A stretch of DNA of 64,000 nt from UBA8199 sp964507045 (GTDB lineage Bacteria; Verrucomicrobiota; Verrucomicrobiia; Limisphaerales; UBA8199): contig CAZDOO010000025.1 in NCBI GenBank assembly GCA_964507045.1, positions 1 to 64,000 of the forward strand, written 5' to 3'. The translations under genes and the position numbers were made by a program. The notes below the pieces were generated by a model that saw nothing but the letters and a program-made list of their open reading frames with translations, did no database searches and was not told where the DNA came from. Shown in pieces: positions 34,783-44,329 of this stretch. Position 1 is the first letter of the stretch. Every line of letters begins with the position of its first letter.

Positions 34783-36728
34783 TGGCGCTGCAACGAATAC
34801 CCCAACCCAACAGAAGCTCAGGTCCCGTGTCGACTACTCTGATCCATGGAAAAATCCGTCGCGCGGCGCTGCTGATCGCTTGCCTGCTCATGCTGTTCGG
34901 GCAGGTCAATGGCCGTGGCGAGGAAACCACGATGCAGCCCATTGCGGCCACCGCCGTGAAGCTGCACGGTGAAATCGGCCGGAGAATCGACCTGACCGTT
35001 CAGCGGAATGTCCTGGCCTTGGAAGATGAAGGGGTGTTTCGGGAAAAATTCCTCAAGCCGTTCCTGAAAGTCGATGGCAAACGGATCCACTCCAAGGAAG
35101 TATGGGGCGATTACGTTGGATTGGGCCAACACCTCGAGGGGGTGGTCCGTTTGGCGGCTTACACGCGTAACGAACGGTTGCTCAAGCTTAAAGACGATTA
35201 TTTCCAGCTATTGTTGGCCAGCCAGGATCCGGATGGCTTCATCGGCTGGTGCGACGGGCAGGAACGCAACGAGCGACCCTGGATCATTCATGAGGCCTGC
35301 TACCTGGTGCATGCCCTGGTCACGGATGCCCAATGCTTCAATGAGAAGCGATCTTTGACGGGCGCCCGCAAACTGATGGATTGGATTCTCGCCAATGCGC
35401 CGCTTAGCAAGCAGGGCGTCCATCAGATCGGGTTGGCCAGCGCCTCGGTCCGGCTTTATGCAGTGAGCCCGGACGAGCGCTACGTGAATTGGCTGCGCGA
35501 TGTCGAGGGCTTGATTCAACCCTCGAAGACGTCAGCCCCCGCCGGCAACGGCGCCGCCGCTAAACCGGGCTTTCATGTCTATACCGATCTGGAACTAACC
35601 TGCGCCCAGTTGGAGCTGATGCCAGCCTTTCCCGATCGGACCGCCTATTCCACGCATTGGCTGACCAGCCTGAGCAGTCTGTTCGTGCAAGGCGGAATGC
35701 TGCTTCCCGGCACATGCACGGGGACGGGTGAATGGGGCGAGTATTGGAATTTCCAGCAGAAGGGCGAGAAATTCTCGGAAACCTGCGCCACCTGTTACCT
35801 GATCCGGCTGATGCATTTGATGCTGGCGAACCAGGGCGACTCTTTTTATGGCGATGTGATGGAACGGGCAATTTATAACGGGTTGTTTGCCGCGCAGAGC
35901 CCCGATGGACGGAAACTACATTATCACGTCCCCTTTACCGGGCCGCGCGAGTATTTCTCGGTCGATACATACTGTTGCCCCAACAACTATCGGCGGTTGC
36001 TGGGCCAATTGCCGGAGATGATCTACTACCAGAACAAGGAGGGCATTGCCGTCAATCTTTATGAAAGCTCGATTATGAATTTCAAGCAACGGGGGGCGGA
36101 GGTCCAACTGATCCAGACGACGGATTATCCATCTTCTGGAACCGTGAAGATCGAAGTGAAGCCCGCCCGCCCCGTCGACTTCAGGCTGTCGTTGCGGATT
36201 CCCCGCTGGTGCCCCGAGGCGGTGGTCGTGGTCAAAGGCGAATTGCCACAAACCGTCAAGGGTGGACAATTCCACGCCATCAACCGGACCTGGCAACCCG
36301 GCGACGTGGTGGAATTGCGTATGCCGCTGCCCTGGCGCTGGGTCAAGGGACGGATGTTGCAGGAGGGCCGTGTGGCCCTGATGCGCGGGCCGGTGGCGTT
36401 TTGTTTCAAACCGGTCAATGTTGAAGGTTATCAGGATCCGAAAGAGGGATACAAACTGAGCGAAGAGGACTATCGGCGCAATCTTGTTCTGGACCTCGGG
36501 AGCTTGACGGAGCCCATTAAGGACGAGACGCTGCGCCCCAACGGTTTATGCGCCAAAGTAAAGGCCTGGAGTCTCCGCCAACCGCTCTTTCAGGATCCCG
36601 ACATGACGCTGATTCTGAAGGAGTTCATCGATCCCAACGGGCAGGCGATCTATTTTGTCCCCAATGACCGGGCAAAAGGGAATGTGGTGGATGACGAACT
36701 GATCGGTCTGAATGTCCGGCGCTGGTGA
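34782..36728 (+). CDS. GH127 beta-L-arabinofuranosidase-like (DUF1680)
   Basis: ATG 34782 overlaps the previous stop; GTG 34827, just after the 30-bp repeat, is an alternative. The product has 648 residues. A signal-like segment (RRAALLIACLLMLFGQVNG) is followed by the (alpha/alpha)6 catalytic domain. Glu333, Cys335, Cys398 and Cys399 (SETCATCY and DTYCCPNN) match the zinc-binding Glu/Cys cluster and Cys nucleophile known for GH127 HypBA1. The C-terminal beta-sandwiches carry FRLSLRIPRWCPEAVVVVKG and ALMRGPVAFC. It would release beta-L-arabinofuranose. Confidence 0.88.
   Translation: MALQRIPQPNRSSGPVSTTLIHGKIRRAALLIACLLMLFGQVNGRGEETTMQPIAATAVKLHGEIGRRIDLTVQRNVLALEDEGVFREKFLKPFLKVDGKRIHSKEVWGDYVGLGQHLEGVVRLAAYTRNERLLKLKDDYFQLLLASQDPDGFIGWCDGQERNERPWIIHEACYLVHALVTDAQCFNEKRSLTGARKLMDWILANAPLSKQGVHQIGLASASVRLYAVSPDERYVNWLRDVEGLIQPSKTSAPAGNGAAAKPGFHVYTDLELTCAQLELMPAFPDRTAYSTHWLTSLSSLFVQGGMLLPGTCTGTGEWGEYWNFQQKGEKFSETCATCYLIRLMHLMLANQGDSFYGDVMERAIYNGLFAAQSPDGRKLHYHVPFTGPREYFSVDTYCCPNNYRRLLGQLPEMIYYQNKEGIAVNLYESSIMNFKQRGAEVQLIQTTDYPSSGTVKIEVKPARPVDFRLSLRIPRWCPEAVVVVKGELPQTVKGGQFHAINRTWQPGDVVELRMPLPWRWVKGRMLQEGRVALMRGPVAFCFKPVNVEGYQDPKEGYKLSEEDYRRNLVLDLGSLTEPIKDETLRPNGLCAKVKAWSLRQPLFQDPDMTLILKEFIDPNGQAIYFVPNDRAKGNVVDDELIGLNVRRW
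34793..34822 (+). repeat. 30-bp repeat, copy at the GH127 start
   Basis: This is the copy of 30107-30136 with two substitutions. It lies inside the first codons if ATG 34782 is used, or immediately upstream if GTG 34827 is the start. Confidence 0.7.
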
Positions 36729-36912
36729 CGCTGGCCGCAGGGCGATGGTTCATGGCAGTTCACCGATTGACCCGCCCAGCGCCCAATACAGGAGCACGCC
36801 AAAAAGCAATTTCTTATCAATTCTTTTTGCAGGTCTGGGCAGGACAAATGCCACCTTTCTCTGAGGGCAATTCGCGAGTGGGCATCTCTCGTTCTACCCG
36901 GATAATGGAGGT

Positions 36913-38349
36913 ATGTTGCGTTTCTTTTTTCTGTCTCTAACCGCGCTCTTCGGGGCCCGGGAAGTCTGCCTTGGCGCGGCCAGCGTGGATCCCCGCAAGG
37001 TGGTTGTGACCTACTCTGTGTCACAGTGGGCATGTATGCCCCCCGCCATGGAGCGCATGGCGCTGGTCGCCCACAGCGAACATGTCCCTGTCGGATGGAT
37101 TCTGAACTATGAAACTGCGAAAACCGAAAAGGAACAGCTGGACAGCTACCATAAGCAGTTTGGCGACGAAATCATCATGCTCAGGGGTGCCGAGTCGATC
37201 GAGGACTGGAAGAAGCTGTTTCCATGGGCACGCCTGAATATGACCGGTGGCGCTCGGCCTGATGCCAAAGGGCTTACATCCGCCCAAAAAGAAGGTGTCG
37301 CCGGAATCTGGGGATACTGTGATCAGCAGGTTGGCATCGATGGTATCACGCATTGGGGTTGTCCTTGGGGTTTGTTCTATCTCTCCCCAAAGACCCCATT
37401 CATTCCTCCTGCAGGCCCCGGTACCGTTGTCGGCGCCCCATGGACCATTCGCGATCTCCACAAGTGTTACCACCTGGGCAACGCCATCAACTTCGGAATA
37501 GATCCAATAGAAATGGTCCGGTCTAAAACACTTTGCACAGGTAAGGACATCACCTTGTTTCAGGACCTCTACGATGAGTTGCTGGCCAATACTCCATGGA
37601 ACGATCGCGTTTACTGCTGCCTTCATGAGGAGGCCGGCGGTCCTTTCATTCCTCCAGGCAAGAGCCACTCCGTCGAGGGCGCCAACCAGCAGGATTCCGA
37701 TGCCATGTACGGAATGATAAAGGAATGGCTTCGGTATGCCCATAAGAGCGGGGCGACAATCACGACCCTGCCTCAGGCTGTGGACTCATATCGAGAGGCG
37801 GCTAAGGGCAAAACGATTTCATCAACGCTGCTGACCAGGGATAAAATGCACGGGTCCATCAACTGGTATGCCGATCCCCTGCCGCGTGGCATTCAGCATG
37901 GGAATATGGGGCCGGCAGGGCATTTCCCGGATACCCTGTTCCATTTCGATGACGAGTGCCAATTGGTGTTTGTGCATCCGGACGTTCTGCCCCGGACGGT
38001 GCTCAACTACCGCGCCCAGCATGAAGCCGGGCCGAACCAGCCCTACCCAAAGGTGCAGGTCTCTCCTACGCTGGTGGACTGGCAGCATTCGCGCCAGGGC
38101 GACAGTCGAACCTACCGGTATCGAATTCAAAGTTTTTACAGCATGCCTTTCGGAGTTGCTGAGTGGGGCCGGTTCGAAGGCTGGGAGCTGGCTCAAACAA
38201 ACACCGTCAGGGCAAACATCGTCGATAATCAGGTCCTTCTGGTGAGATTCAACATCGAAGTGGAGAAACTGGAACACAACCAGAGGTGGCAGGATTTCCA
38301 GGTAACTTTGGTCAGGTCGAAAGCGGCGGATGAGAAATCGAACAACTAA
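36913..38349 (+). CDS. Exported protein, possibly polysaccharide-deacetylase-like
   Basis: ATG 36913 has a strong ggaggt site. The product has 478 residues and a signal peptide (MLRFFFLSLTALFGAREVCLGA). The first 300 residues alternate strands and helices in a barrel-like way (VVVTYSVSQWACMPPAMERMALVAH, GVAGIWGYCDQQVGIDGITHWGCPWGLFYL, WLRYAHKSGATITTLPQAV). This recalls the NodB/GH57-type glycosidase-deacetylase superfamily, but the classic metal triad is not obvious. The last 150 residues are beta-rich. It sits between GH127 and a GH27/36-like enzyme. Confidence 0.5.
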   Translation: MLRFFFLSLTALFGAREVCLGAASVDPRKVVVTYSVSQWACMPPAMERMALVAHSEHVPVGWILNYETAKTEKEQLDSYHKQFGDEIIMLRGAESIEDWKKLFPWARLNMTGGARPDAKGLTSAQKEGVAGIWGYCDQQVGIDGITHWGCPWGLFYLSPKTPFIPPAGPGTVVGAPWTIRDLHKCYHLGNAINFGIDPIEMVRSKTLCTGKDITLFQDLYDELLANTPWNDRVYCCLHEEAGGPFIPPGKSHSVEGANQQDSDAMYGMIKEWLRYAHKSGATITTLPQAVDSYREAAKGKTISSTLLTRDKMHGSINWYADPLPRGIQHGNMGPAGHFPDTLFHFDDECQLVFVHPDVLPRTVLNYRAQHEAGPNQPYPKVQVSPTLVDWQHSRQGDSRTYRYRIQSFYSMPFGVAEWGRFEGWELAQTNTVRANIVDNQVLLVRFNIEVEKLEHNQRWQDFQVTLVRSKAADEKSNN

Positions 38350-38474
38350 GACGCATTGATGAGCATCACACCCGCGATAGTCCTCAGGCTCTACCTGCCT
38401 GCTGCAATGGTCATCGGGTTGCCTCAGTTACCTGCCTTTGCTCTCAGTGTGCGGGACCATGGTGCGATCCCCGG

Positions 38475-40139
38475 ATGACAGCCATGGGAGACAATCGAGT
38501 TTTGAGATGTTGTGTGATAGCGGCGCTCCTTGCGGCGTTCTTTTGCAGCGATTCAGCCTCGTGTCAGGTTCCCGGCAAGAGGAACCTGATTCCCCAATCG
38601 CCCTGCACGGCACCAAACTACTACTGCACCTGGGGCGCGCAGCTTTTCGCCCAGGAAACTGAAACTTCGGCGCGAGATCATCTGACCGAATCCCTGGTGT
38701 TTGAACGGCCCGGCTGGATCACGAACTGTTTCCCGCTGATTCGCGGGGACCTGTTCGTTGTTTTTGATGATGGCTGGGACGTGCCTCTGGCAGCGGATGG
38801 CTCGCAGGAACCATGGGCCTTCGGTTCCCTGGAGCTCAACGTGAAGCGTTTTCCGTCATGCACCGGTTCGCCCTCGGAGAGGCTGCGCAAACTCAACGAC
38901 AAAGTTCGGGCGGCTGGCTGGCGAGGGGCCGGGCTATGGGTCTCGGCCCAGGCCGTGGGCGAAGGGCGTGACGGCAGGATGCTGAGTGAGGCCCAACTTG
39001 AGACCTACTGGCGTGAGCGAGCTCGATGGTCCCGCCAGGCAGGCATCGGTTACTGGAAAGTTGATTGGGGCCGGCGCGATGACCGGGAGTCTTTTCGGCG
39101 CATGCTCACTCGCATCGCCCGGGAGGAAGCTCCTAACCTGGTGGTGGAGCACGCCGGTATTATCATGCCGCTCAATAACTGGAATGGCGACGGTCGGTTT
39201 GGCTCCTGGCCTCGGGAATCCGGATTGGCGCGCAGCTTTGCCTTGTTTGCGGATGTGTTCCGCCTTTACGACACCTGCGCGCAACTGAGCACCGTCACGC
39301 TGCTGGATCGAGCCGCATGGGTAATGAACAACGTGCCTTCCGAGTCGGGCAGTCTTGGATTGGTCAATTGCGAGGATGAAGCATATGTGGGGGCCAGCCT
39401 GGGGGGCACTCTGGGTGTGATGCGACATCCACTCTGGCCGCTGAGCGATGGACGCAACAACGACTTTCCCAAATCAGGACATCGCATCGACGAGGTGACG
39501 CGGGCGATTCGCTGGATGCGTCTTGCACCGCCGTTTGCCCGGCGCAACGAGCCCATGCATTTGAGCGAACAAGTTTTGTCTGATGAATGGGAGTTTAAGG
39601 AGGGCCACACCTGGTATCGCGAGGTGGTCGGAAAGAAAGTATTCCAGCGCGCGCCTGCGCTCATCGCACGCAACATTGCGCTGCCGGTGGTTGCCGATAC
39701 CGGGGATGGACTTCCTTTTACAGCAGCATCCCGGAACCCAAACGGGGCGGTCACTGTGGCGACGCTTCAGCGCACGCTTCCAGGCGGGCGCGTTCGCACT
39801 CCTCGTGCCGACGTGAAAGTGGTTGCCGGTTCTCCCGCCCATCCGATAGGCATCTTCGGGCGCTACCATTCCTTGTCGCTGGAATTCAATCAACCGGTGG
39901 CAGATTGGGTTCTTTGGGCGCAAGACCTGGCCGGAAACGAGGCCGCGGACATCAGCAAAGAGGTTCAACGCCGGACCAACACTCTAATACTGGCGGGCGG
40001 TTTGATAGACCGTATCGGCCTCTCCGCAGCGACCCCAGGCGACCTTTCGGAACCTGGGTTACTGCTGGTCATCGAGCGCCCCGATTCTAAAGCATCGAGA
40101 CCAGGCGCCGCGAAGGAACGCACAAACGCTGGAACCTGA
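38475..40139 (+). CDS. Clan GH-D-like glycosidase (alpha-galactosidase-like)
   Basis: The protein has 554 residues, with ATG 38484 as an alternative. A signal peptide (RCCVIAALLAAFFCSDSASC) comes first. TIM-barrel features are NYYCTWGAQLF, LFVVFDDGWDVPL, AAGWRGAGLWVSAQAV and the nucleophile strand YWKVDWGRRDD (Asp197), followed by LVVEHAGIIMPLNNW. This is the GH27/GH36 layout, where Asp of a K-x-D motif is the nucleophile. A beta-sandwich ends the chain. The probable substrate is a terminal alpha-linked galactose or related sugar; it is less certain than the GH35 and GH31 calls. Confidence 0.65.
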   Translation: MTAMGDNRVLRCCVIAALLAAFFCSDSASCQVPGKRNLIPQSPCTAPNYYCTWGAQLFAQETETSARDHLTESLVFERPGWITNCFPLIRGDLFVVFDDGWDVPLAADGSQEPWAFGSLELNVKRFPSCTGSPSERLRKLNDKVRAAGWRGAGLWVSAQAVGEGRDGRMLSEAQLETYWRERARWSRQAGIGYWKVDWGRRDDRESFRRMLTRIAREEAPNLVVEHAGIIMPLNNWNGDGRFGSWPRESGLARSFALFADVFRLYDTCAQLSTVTLLDRAAWVMNNVPSESGSLGLVNCEDEAYVGASLGGTLGVMRHPLWPLSDGRNNDFPKSGHRIDEVTRAIRWMRLAPPFARRNEPMHLSEQVLSDEWEFKEGHTWYREVVGKKVFQRAPALIARNIALPVVADTGDGLPFTAASRNPNGAVTVATLQRTLPGGRVRTPRADVKVVAGSPAHPIGIFGRYHSLSLEFNQPVADWVLWAQDLAGNEAADISKEVQRRTNTLILAGGLIDRIGLSAATPGDLSEPGLLLVIERPDSKASRPGAAKERTNAGT

Positions 40140-40233
40140 GAGAGGGATAAACAACATCACCACTGAACCATGATGTGAGCTTCTCGCCTGTCAAAGTCCT
40201 GACAAACCCCACCGACTAACAAGCAACAGCAGA

Positions 40234-41283
40234 ATGAACGTTATGAGAATCCTTGCATTATTGACCGTGAGCGCCCTGCTCGTTCCTCCCGCCTTCAGCC
40301 AGCCAGCCACCTTGCCTGTCGATCGCTTCATGGGTGATTGGCAGGGCCATGTGACCCTCAATGGTCAAGCCCAGTCCATCTGCGTGTATATGATTCCGTT
40401 AGGCGACGGACGCTACGAGGCCCGGTTTGTGACGGACTTCGACAAGCGCGGTCCGTACCTCGTCCGACTGCGTGGCTTCATCCGCGAAGATCAGTTCCGC
40501 TTTCTCGACGACGTACCTTTCGACCCAGGGCGAGTGTCGGGTACCACCGACCGGGGAGTCATTTTCGATGTCTCCCTTTGGTCCGGCAAGCTCGCGGAGG
40601 GTTCCGTTCAGGGCGTCGTATCTGGCCGGCAGAAAGGAAGTTTCGACCTCAAACAGACCCGCCGCGTTTCACCGACCCTGGGCAAGCAAGCCCCCGCCGG
40701 CGCCGTCGTCTTGTTTGACGGGACGAATCTCGACGCGTGGGAATCGCAGAACGCTGGCCAGCAGATTAAGTGGAGACTGCTTCCGGGGGGCGTGGTGGAA
40801 GTCGCAGGCGGCGGCAGCATTATCAGCAAGGAAAAGTTCGGGGACCATCAGTTGCACGTGGAATTCAGCCTTCCTTACATGCCGAGGGAGTCTGGGCAGG
40901 CCCGGGCCAACAGTGGCGTTTATCTCCAGAGCCGTTATGAGGTGCAGGTGCTCGACAGCTACGGCCTCGAGGGCGCGGACAATGAATGCGGAGGCATTTA
41001 CCAGGTGGCCAGGCCGCTGGTGAACATGTGTGCCCCGCCGCTGCAATGGCAAACTTATGACATCACCTTCCACGCGGCAAAGTTGGACGCCAGCGGGCGA
41101 AAAATGGCGAACGCCCGAATCACGGTCATTCACAACGGTGTGGTCATCCACGAAAACCTCGAGCTCCCCAAAGTCACTGGCGGTGCCGTGGACGAAAAGG
41201 AGGGGCAACCTGCCGGCTTGTTGTTGCAGGATCACGGTAACCCCGTTCAATACCGCAACATCTGGGTCGAGAACATCCAATAA
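40234..41283 (+). CDS. DUF1080 (3-keto-disaccharide hydrolase-like) protein
   Basis: The 349-residue protein has a signal peptide (ILALLTVSALLVPPAFSQ). An N-terminal beta-rich domain (FMGDWQGHVTLNGQ) covers about 30-145. The LamG-like DUF1080 domain covers about 155-349 (VVLFDGTNLDAWESQ ... SGVYLQSRYEVQVLDSYG ... GIYQVARPLVNMCAPPLQWQTYDI ... PVQYRNIWVENI). Some members hydrolyse 3-keto-glycosides after sugar oxidation (family knowledge). The GH31 gene starts 14 bp downstream of its stop. Confidence 0.85.
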   Translation: MNVMRILALLTVSALLVPPAFSQPATLPVDRFMGDWQGHVTLNGQAQSICVYMIPLGDGRYEARFVTDFDKRGPYLVRLRGFIREDQFRFLDDVPFDPGRVSGTTDRGVIFDVSLWSGKLAEGSVQGVVSGRQKGSFDLKQTRRVSPTLGKQAPAGAVVLFDGTNLDAWESQNAGQQIKWRLLPGGVVEVAGGGSIISKEKFGDHQLHVEFSLPYMPRESGQARANSGVYLQSRYEVQVLDSYGLEGADNECGGIYQVARPLVNMCAPPLQWQTYDITFHAAKLDASGRKMANARITVIHNGVVIHENLELPKVTGGAVDEKEGQPAGLLLQDHGNPVQYRNIWVENIQ

Positions 41284-41297
41284 GCCGAAAGGGCGAC

Positions 41298-43754
41298 ATG
41301 AACTATCTCTTCGCCCTCACCGCCCTGCTTTCAACTGCCGCGTTGCGGTTGGCGCCGCTCGCAGCGATCGTGGCTGCCGCCCATGCTGGCGAGGTTGCGA
41401 CGTTCATGCTGAAGAGCGGCGACACGTTGCGCGTGGAGCCCGTAGCCGCGAACATCTTCCGCGTCCGGCTCAGCCCGGACGGCAAGTTCGAGCCGTCGCT
41501 CATGGAACGGTACGGAATCGTCCGGACCGAGTGGCCCTCCTGCAAGTTCACGCGTCACGATGACGCTGATGTCACGCGCTTCAGCACCACCGAGGGCACG
41601 CTTGTTTTGCATGCCAGCGATGGTCGCATGCAACTGCTGAACTCACGGGGCAAAGTGCTCTGTGAACAGATCCTGCCGCTGACGTCGCGGCCCGCCGATG
41701 CGGCCGGTTATCAGAAACGTCAGGCTGCCCTGGCGAGTTTCTTCAAGGGCGAGAAACGCAACGAAGGGCAGATTCAGATCATTGGGGCGCCCGAGGAGAA
41801 GAAGGCTGTGCTGCCGGAATCCATGCATGAATTCAATTTGCCCCCGGCGACGAAATCTTTCGGCGCGACATTCGCCCTTCGGGAGGAAGAGCGTTTCTAC
41901 GGTCTGGGCACCGCCTCATCCAAACGCATCCAGTTGCGCGGCCATGCGTATCGCTTGTGGACGCAATACCGCGGCAATTTCGGCTTCAATGAGGCGCAAG
42001 TAGGCTGGGAACAGACCGAGGGCCCGGTGCCCCTGCTCATCAGCACTGGGGGCTGGGGGATATTCGTCAATACGACCTGGGTCCACTACTACGACCTCGG
42101 GCGCTACCAGGCGGACGAGGCCTTTTTCTGGGGGCCTGGCGGCCAACTCGACTTCTTCCTGCTGCTGGGCGACACGCCCGCCAAGCTCATCCAGCGCTGC
42201 GCGGACATCACCGGCAAACCGCGGTTGCTGCCCCTGTTTGGCTATGGCCTGACCTATGTCAGCCAGATCACGCAAAATGAGCACGAAATCCTCAATGACA
42301 GCCGTCTGTTTCGTGACCGGGGCATCCCGTGCGACCTCATGGGCATCGAGCCTCAGTGGATGAAAGTCTTCTATGATGCCTCGCACCAGAAGCAATGGAA
42401 TCCGGACAAGTTCTATATGCCTGACTGGATGGGGACGGACTCAAAGGACGGCACCTTCATCGGTGGATTGGAGCGGACTGGCTTCAAGGTTTCACTATGG
42501 CTGAATTGCAATGACGACCTGACGGTGGAAGAGGAGCGTCAAGCAGCCAGGTGTGAGGGGCGGGACAAGGATTTCCCCGCCGAACCCCAGGCGTGGTTCA
42601 ACCATCTCCAGAAGTTCGTTAGGAACGGCGTGCGGGCCTTCAAGGTGGACCCCAACGCGCTCATCGAAGAGCACGCCGAGAGGTCGTACTTCAACGGGCG
42701 CCCTGACCTGGAAAACCACAACCTCACCCAGGTCGCTATCCACAAGCAGATGTGCCTCGGCTACGAGCAGTTCACCCGGCAGCGGGCGATGGTCCATTAC
42801 TGCGGTGCCTATGCCGGCGTCCAGCGCTGGGGCGCTACCACCATGGGCGACAACGGTGGCGGCCCCAAGGCCATGGTCTGGATGCTGAACTACGCGATGA
42901 GCGGCCACATGAACACCGCTTGCGACTTGGAGAGCCGCGGCCCCGGCCTGCATTTCGGCTTCCTTCAGCCTTGGAGCCAGCACAACAACTGGGCCAGCGC
43001 CACCCAGCCCTGGTTCCTGGGCAAACAAGCCGAAGCCATGTATCGCGACTACGCCCGGCTGCGTTACAGCCTGATCCCCTATATCTACTCCGCGGCGCAC
43101 ACCGGCCACCGCACCGCCATGCCCATTCTGCGGCCCATGCCGCTGGTCTTTCCCGATGATGCGAAACTGGCCGACTGCCTGACCCAATACATGCTGGGGG
43201 ATTTCCTGCTGGTGGCTGCGTTTACAGACAAGGTCCACTTGCCCGCCGGACGCTGGATTGACTATTGGACGGGAACCGAACACCATGGGCCAAAGGAGAT
43301 GTCCAACAGCCATCCCACGAATCGCGCGGGCGGGCTGTTCATCAAGGCCGGTGCCATAATTCCCTACTGGCCGGAGATGGACTTCGTCGGCGAGAAGCCG
43401 GTTGAAGACCTGAAGCTGCACGTGTATCCGGAAGGGAATAGCGACGCCACGCTGTTTGAAGACGACGGCGAATCCCTGGAATACGCGCAAGGAGCGGTGG
43501 CGGTGACAGCGATCCGGTGCCAGGCGAGCGCCAGCCGGGTGAAGTTGACGATTGATCCGCGGCAGGGCAGCTATCGCGGCATGCCGGCCAAGCGTGGATT
43601 CGAGGTTTGGATCCACTGCCCCCAACCGAAGCACGTGACGGTCAATGGCGTGGAAGCGAAATGGCGATACAACGCGGAAAGCAAGGTAGTGCATGGGACA
43701 GTCACGGAGGCGGCCTCTCGTGACCATCCGGTCCTGATTCAATGCGAACTCTAA
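41298..43754 (+). CDS. GH31 alpha-glucosidase/alpha-xylosidase family protein (first copy)
   Basis: ATG 41298 gives 818 residues and a signal peptide. The barrel carries the GH31 hallmarks FGYGLTYVSQIT, IPCDLMGIEPQWM, the nucleophile Asp451 in AFKVDPNA and the acid/base Asp518 in TTMGDNGG, then YAMSGHMNTACDLE and the proximal C-terminal domain (YMLGDFLLVAAFTDKVHLPAGRWIDYWTG, LFIKAGAIIPYWPEM). Family members release alpha-linked glucose, xylose or galactose; which one applies is not known here. The tight spacing to DUF1080 suggests one transcript. Confidence 0.92.
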   Translation: MNYLFALTALLSTAALRLAPLAAIVAAAHAGEVATFMLKSGDTLRVEPVAANIFRVRLSPDGKFEPSLMERYGIVRTEWPSCKFTRHDDADVTRFSTTEGTLVLHASDGRMQLLNSRGKVLCEQILPLTSRPADAAGYQKRQAALASFFKGEKRNEGQIQIIGAPEEKKAVLPESMHEFNLPPATKSFGATFALREEERFYGLGTASSKRIQLRGHAYRLWTQYRGNFGFNEAQVGWEQTEGPVPLLISTGGWGIFVNTTWVHYYDLGRYQADEAFFWGPGGQLDFFLLLGDTPAKLIQRCADITGKPRLLPLFGYGLTYVSQITQNEHEILNDSRLFRDRGIPCDLMGIEPQWMKVFYDASHQKQWNPDKFYMPDWMGTDSKDGTFIGGLERTGFKVSLWLNCNDDLTVEEERQAARCEGRDKDFPAEPQAWFNHLQKFVRNGVRAFKVDPNALIEEHAERSYFNGRPDLENHNLTQVAIHKQMCLGYEQFTRQRAMVHYCGAYAGVQRWGATTMGDNGGGPKAMVWMLNYAMSGHMNTACDLESRGPGLHFGFLQPWSQHNNWASATQPWFLGKQAEAMYRDYARLRYSLIPYIYSAAHTGHRTAMPILRPMPLVFPDDAKLADCLTQYMLGDFLLVAAFTDKVHLPAGRWIDYWTGTEHHGPKEMSNSHPTNRAGGLFIKAGAIIPYWPEMDFVGEKPVEDLKLHVYPEGNSDATLFEDDGESLEYAQGAVAVTAIRCQASASRVKLTIDPRQGSYRGMPAKRGFEVWIHCPQPKHVTVNGVEAKWRYNAESKVVHGTVTEAASRDHPVLIQCEL

Positions 43755-43793
43755 CCGCCAACGTGGATGATACGCTTTACGCCAGCCGAAGCC

Positions 43794-44205
43794 TCTACCT
43801 GACTCTCGGATCAGCTCCTTCTCGACCGGAAACGACCTATCGGTTGAGCGCGTGGTTGAAGGGCGCCAGCGCAGACACGCCGGTGGAACTCAGCGTCTTG
43901 CGTGGAAGAAAGACACGCACAGCTGGGATAGGCATACGGCCTTGCTGCTCACGCGCAGTCAATTCCACAGCGCCGGGACAGATGCCCCGGCCGGAGAGGG
44001 GCAAATTAGGCAAGGCCGCGACACGATAGATCTTCGTGTGAATGCGGTTCCCCGCTTAAATGATTGGCGGGCGTTGGCCCAACAGGCATGCAAAAGTAAA
44101 CCTAACAATGGTGTCGTCGGCGCTAAAAGCCGAACTCGCGCCGGGCGTGGTAACCCTGTCGATGACTGGGCGCAGTTCGCTGTCCCTCACGATCAAATCT
44201 GGTAG
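43794..44205 (+). pseudogene. Decayed copy of the carbohydrate-binding tail of the 49176 protein
   Basis: Bases 43794-43954 match 51457-51618 closely (YLTLGSAPSRPETTYRLSAWLKGA against YLTLGSVPFQPGTTYRLSAWLKGA). A one-base deletion at about 43890 (cttgcgtgg against cttttcgtgg) breaks the frame; the second half continues one frame over as WKKDTHSWDRHTALLLT. Further downstream the similarity fades (LRVNAVPRLNDW). No start or intact domain remains. The remaining DNA to 44329 holds no gene. Confidence 0.75.
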
Positions 44206-44329
44206 CTACCCATGGCCGCACGGCGTGCTAGCAGCGACGCAGCGGAAGGCACGGCTCCGCCGCAGCAGCAAAGCGCGTTAGAAAAGAACCAAACGCCAAA
44301 AGATGTAGAAACTCACCCTATTTCTATCA

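Noticed and set aside
42495..43742. 415-codon minus-strand open frame
   Set aside because: It lies entirely under the GH31 gene at 41298, which has clear catalytic motifs.
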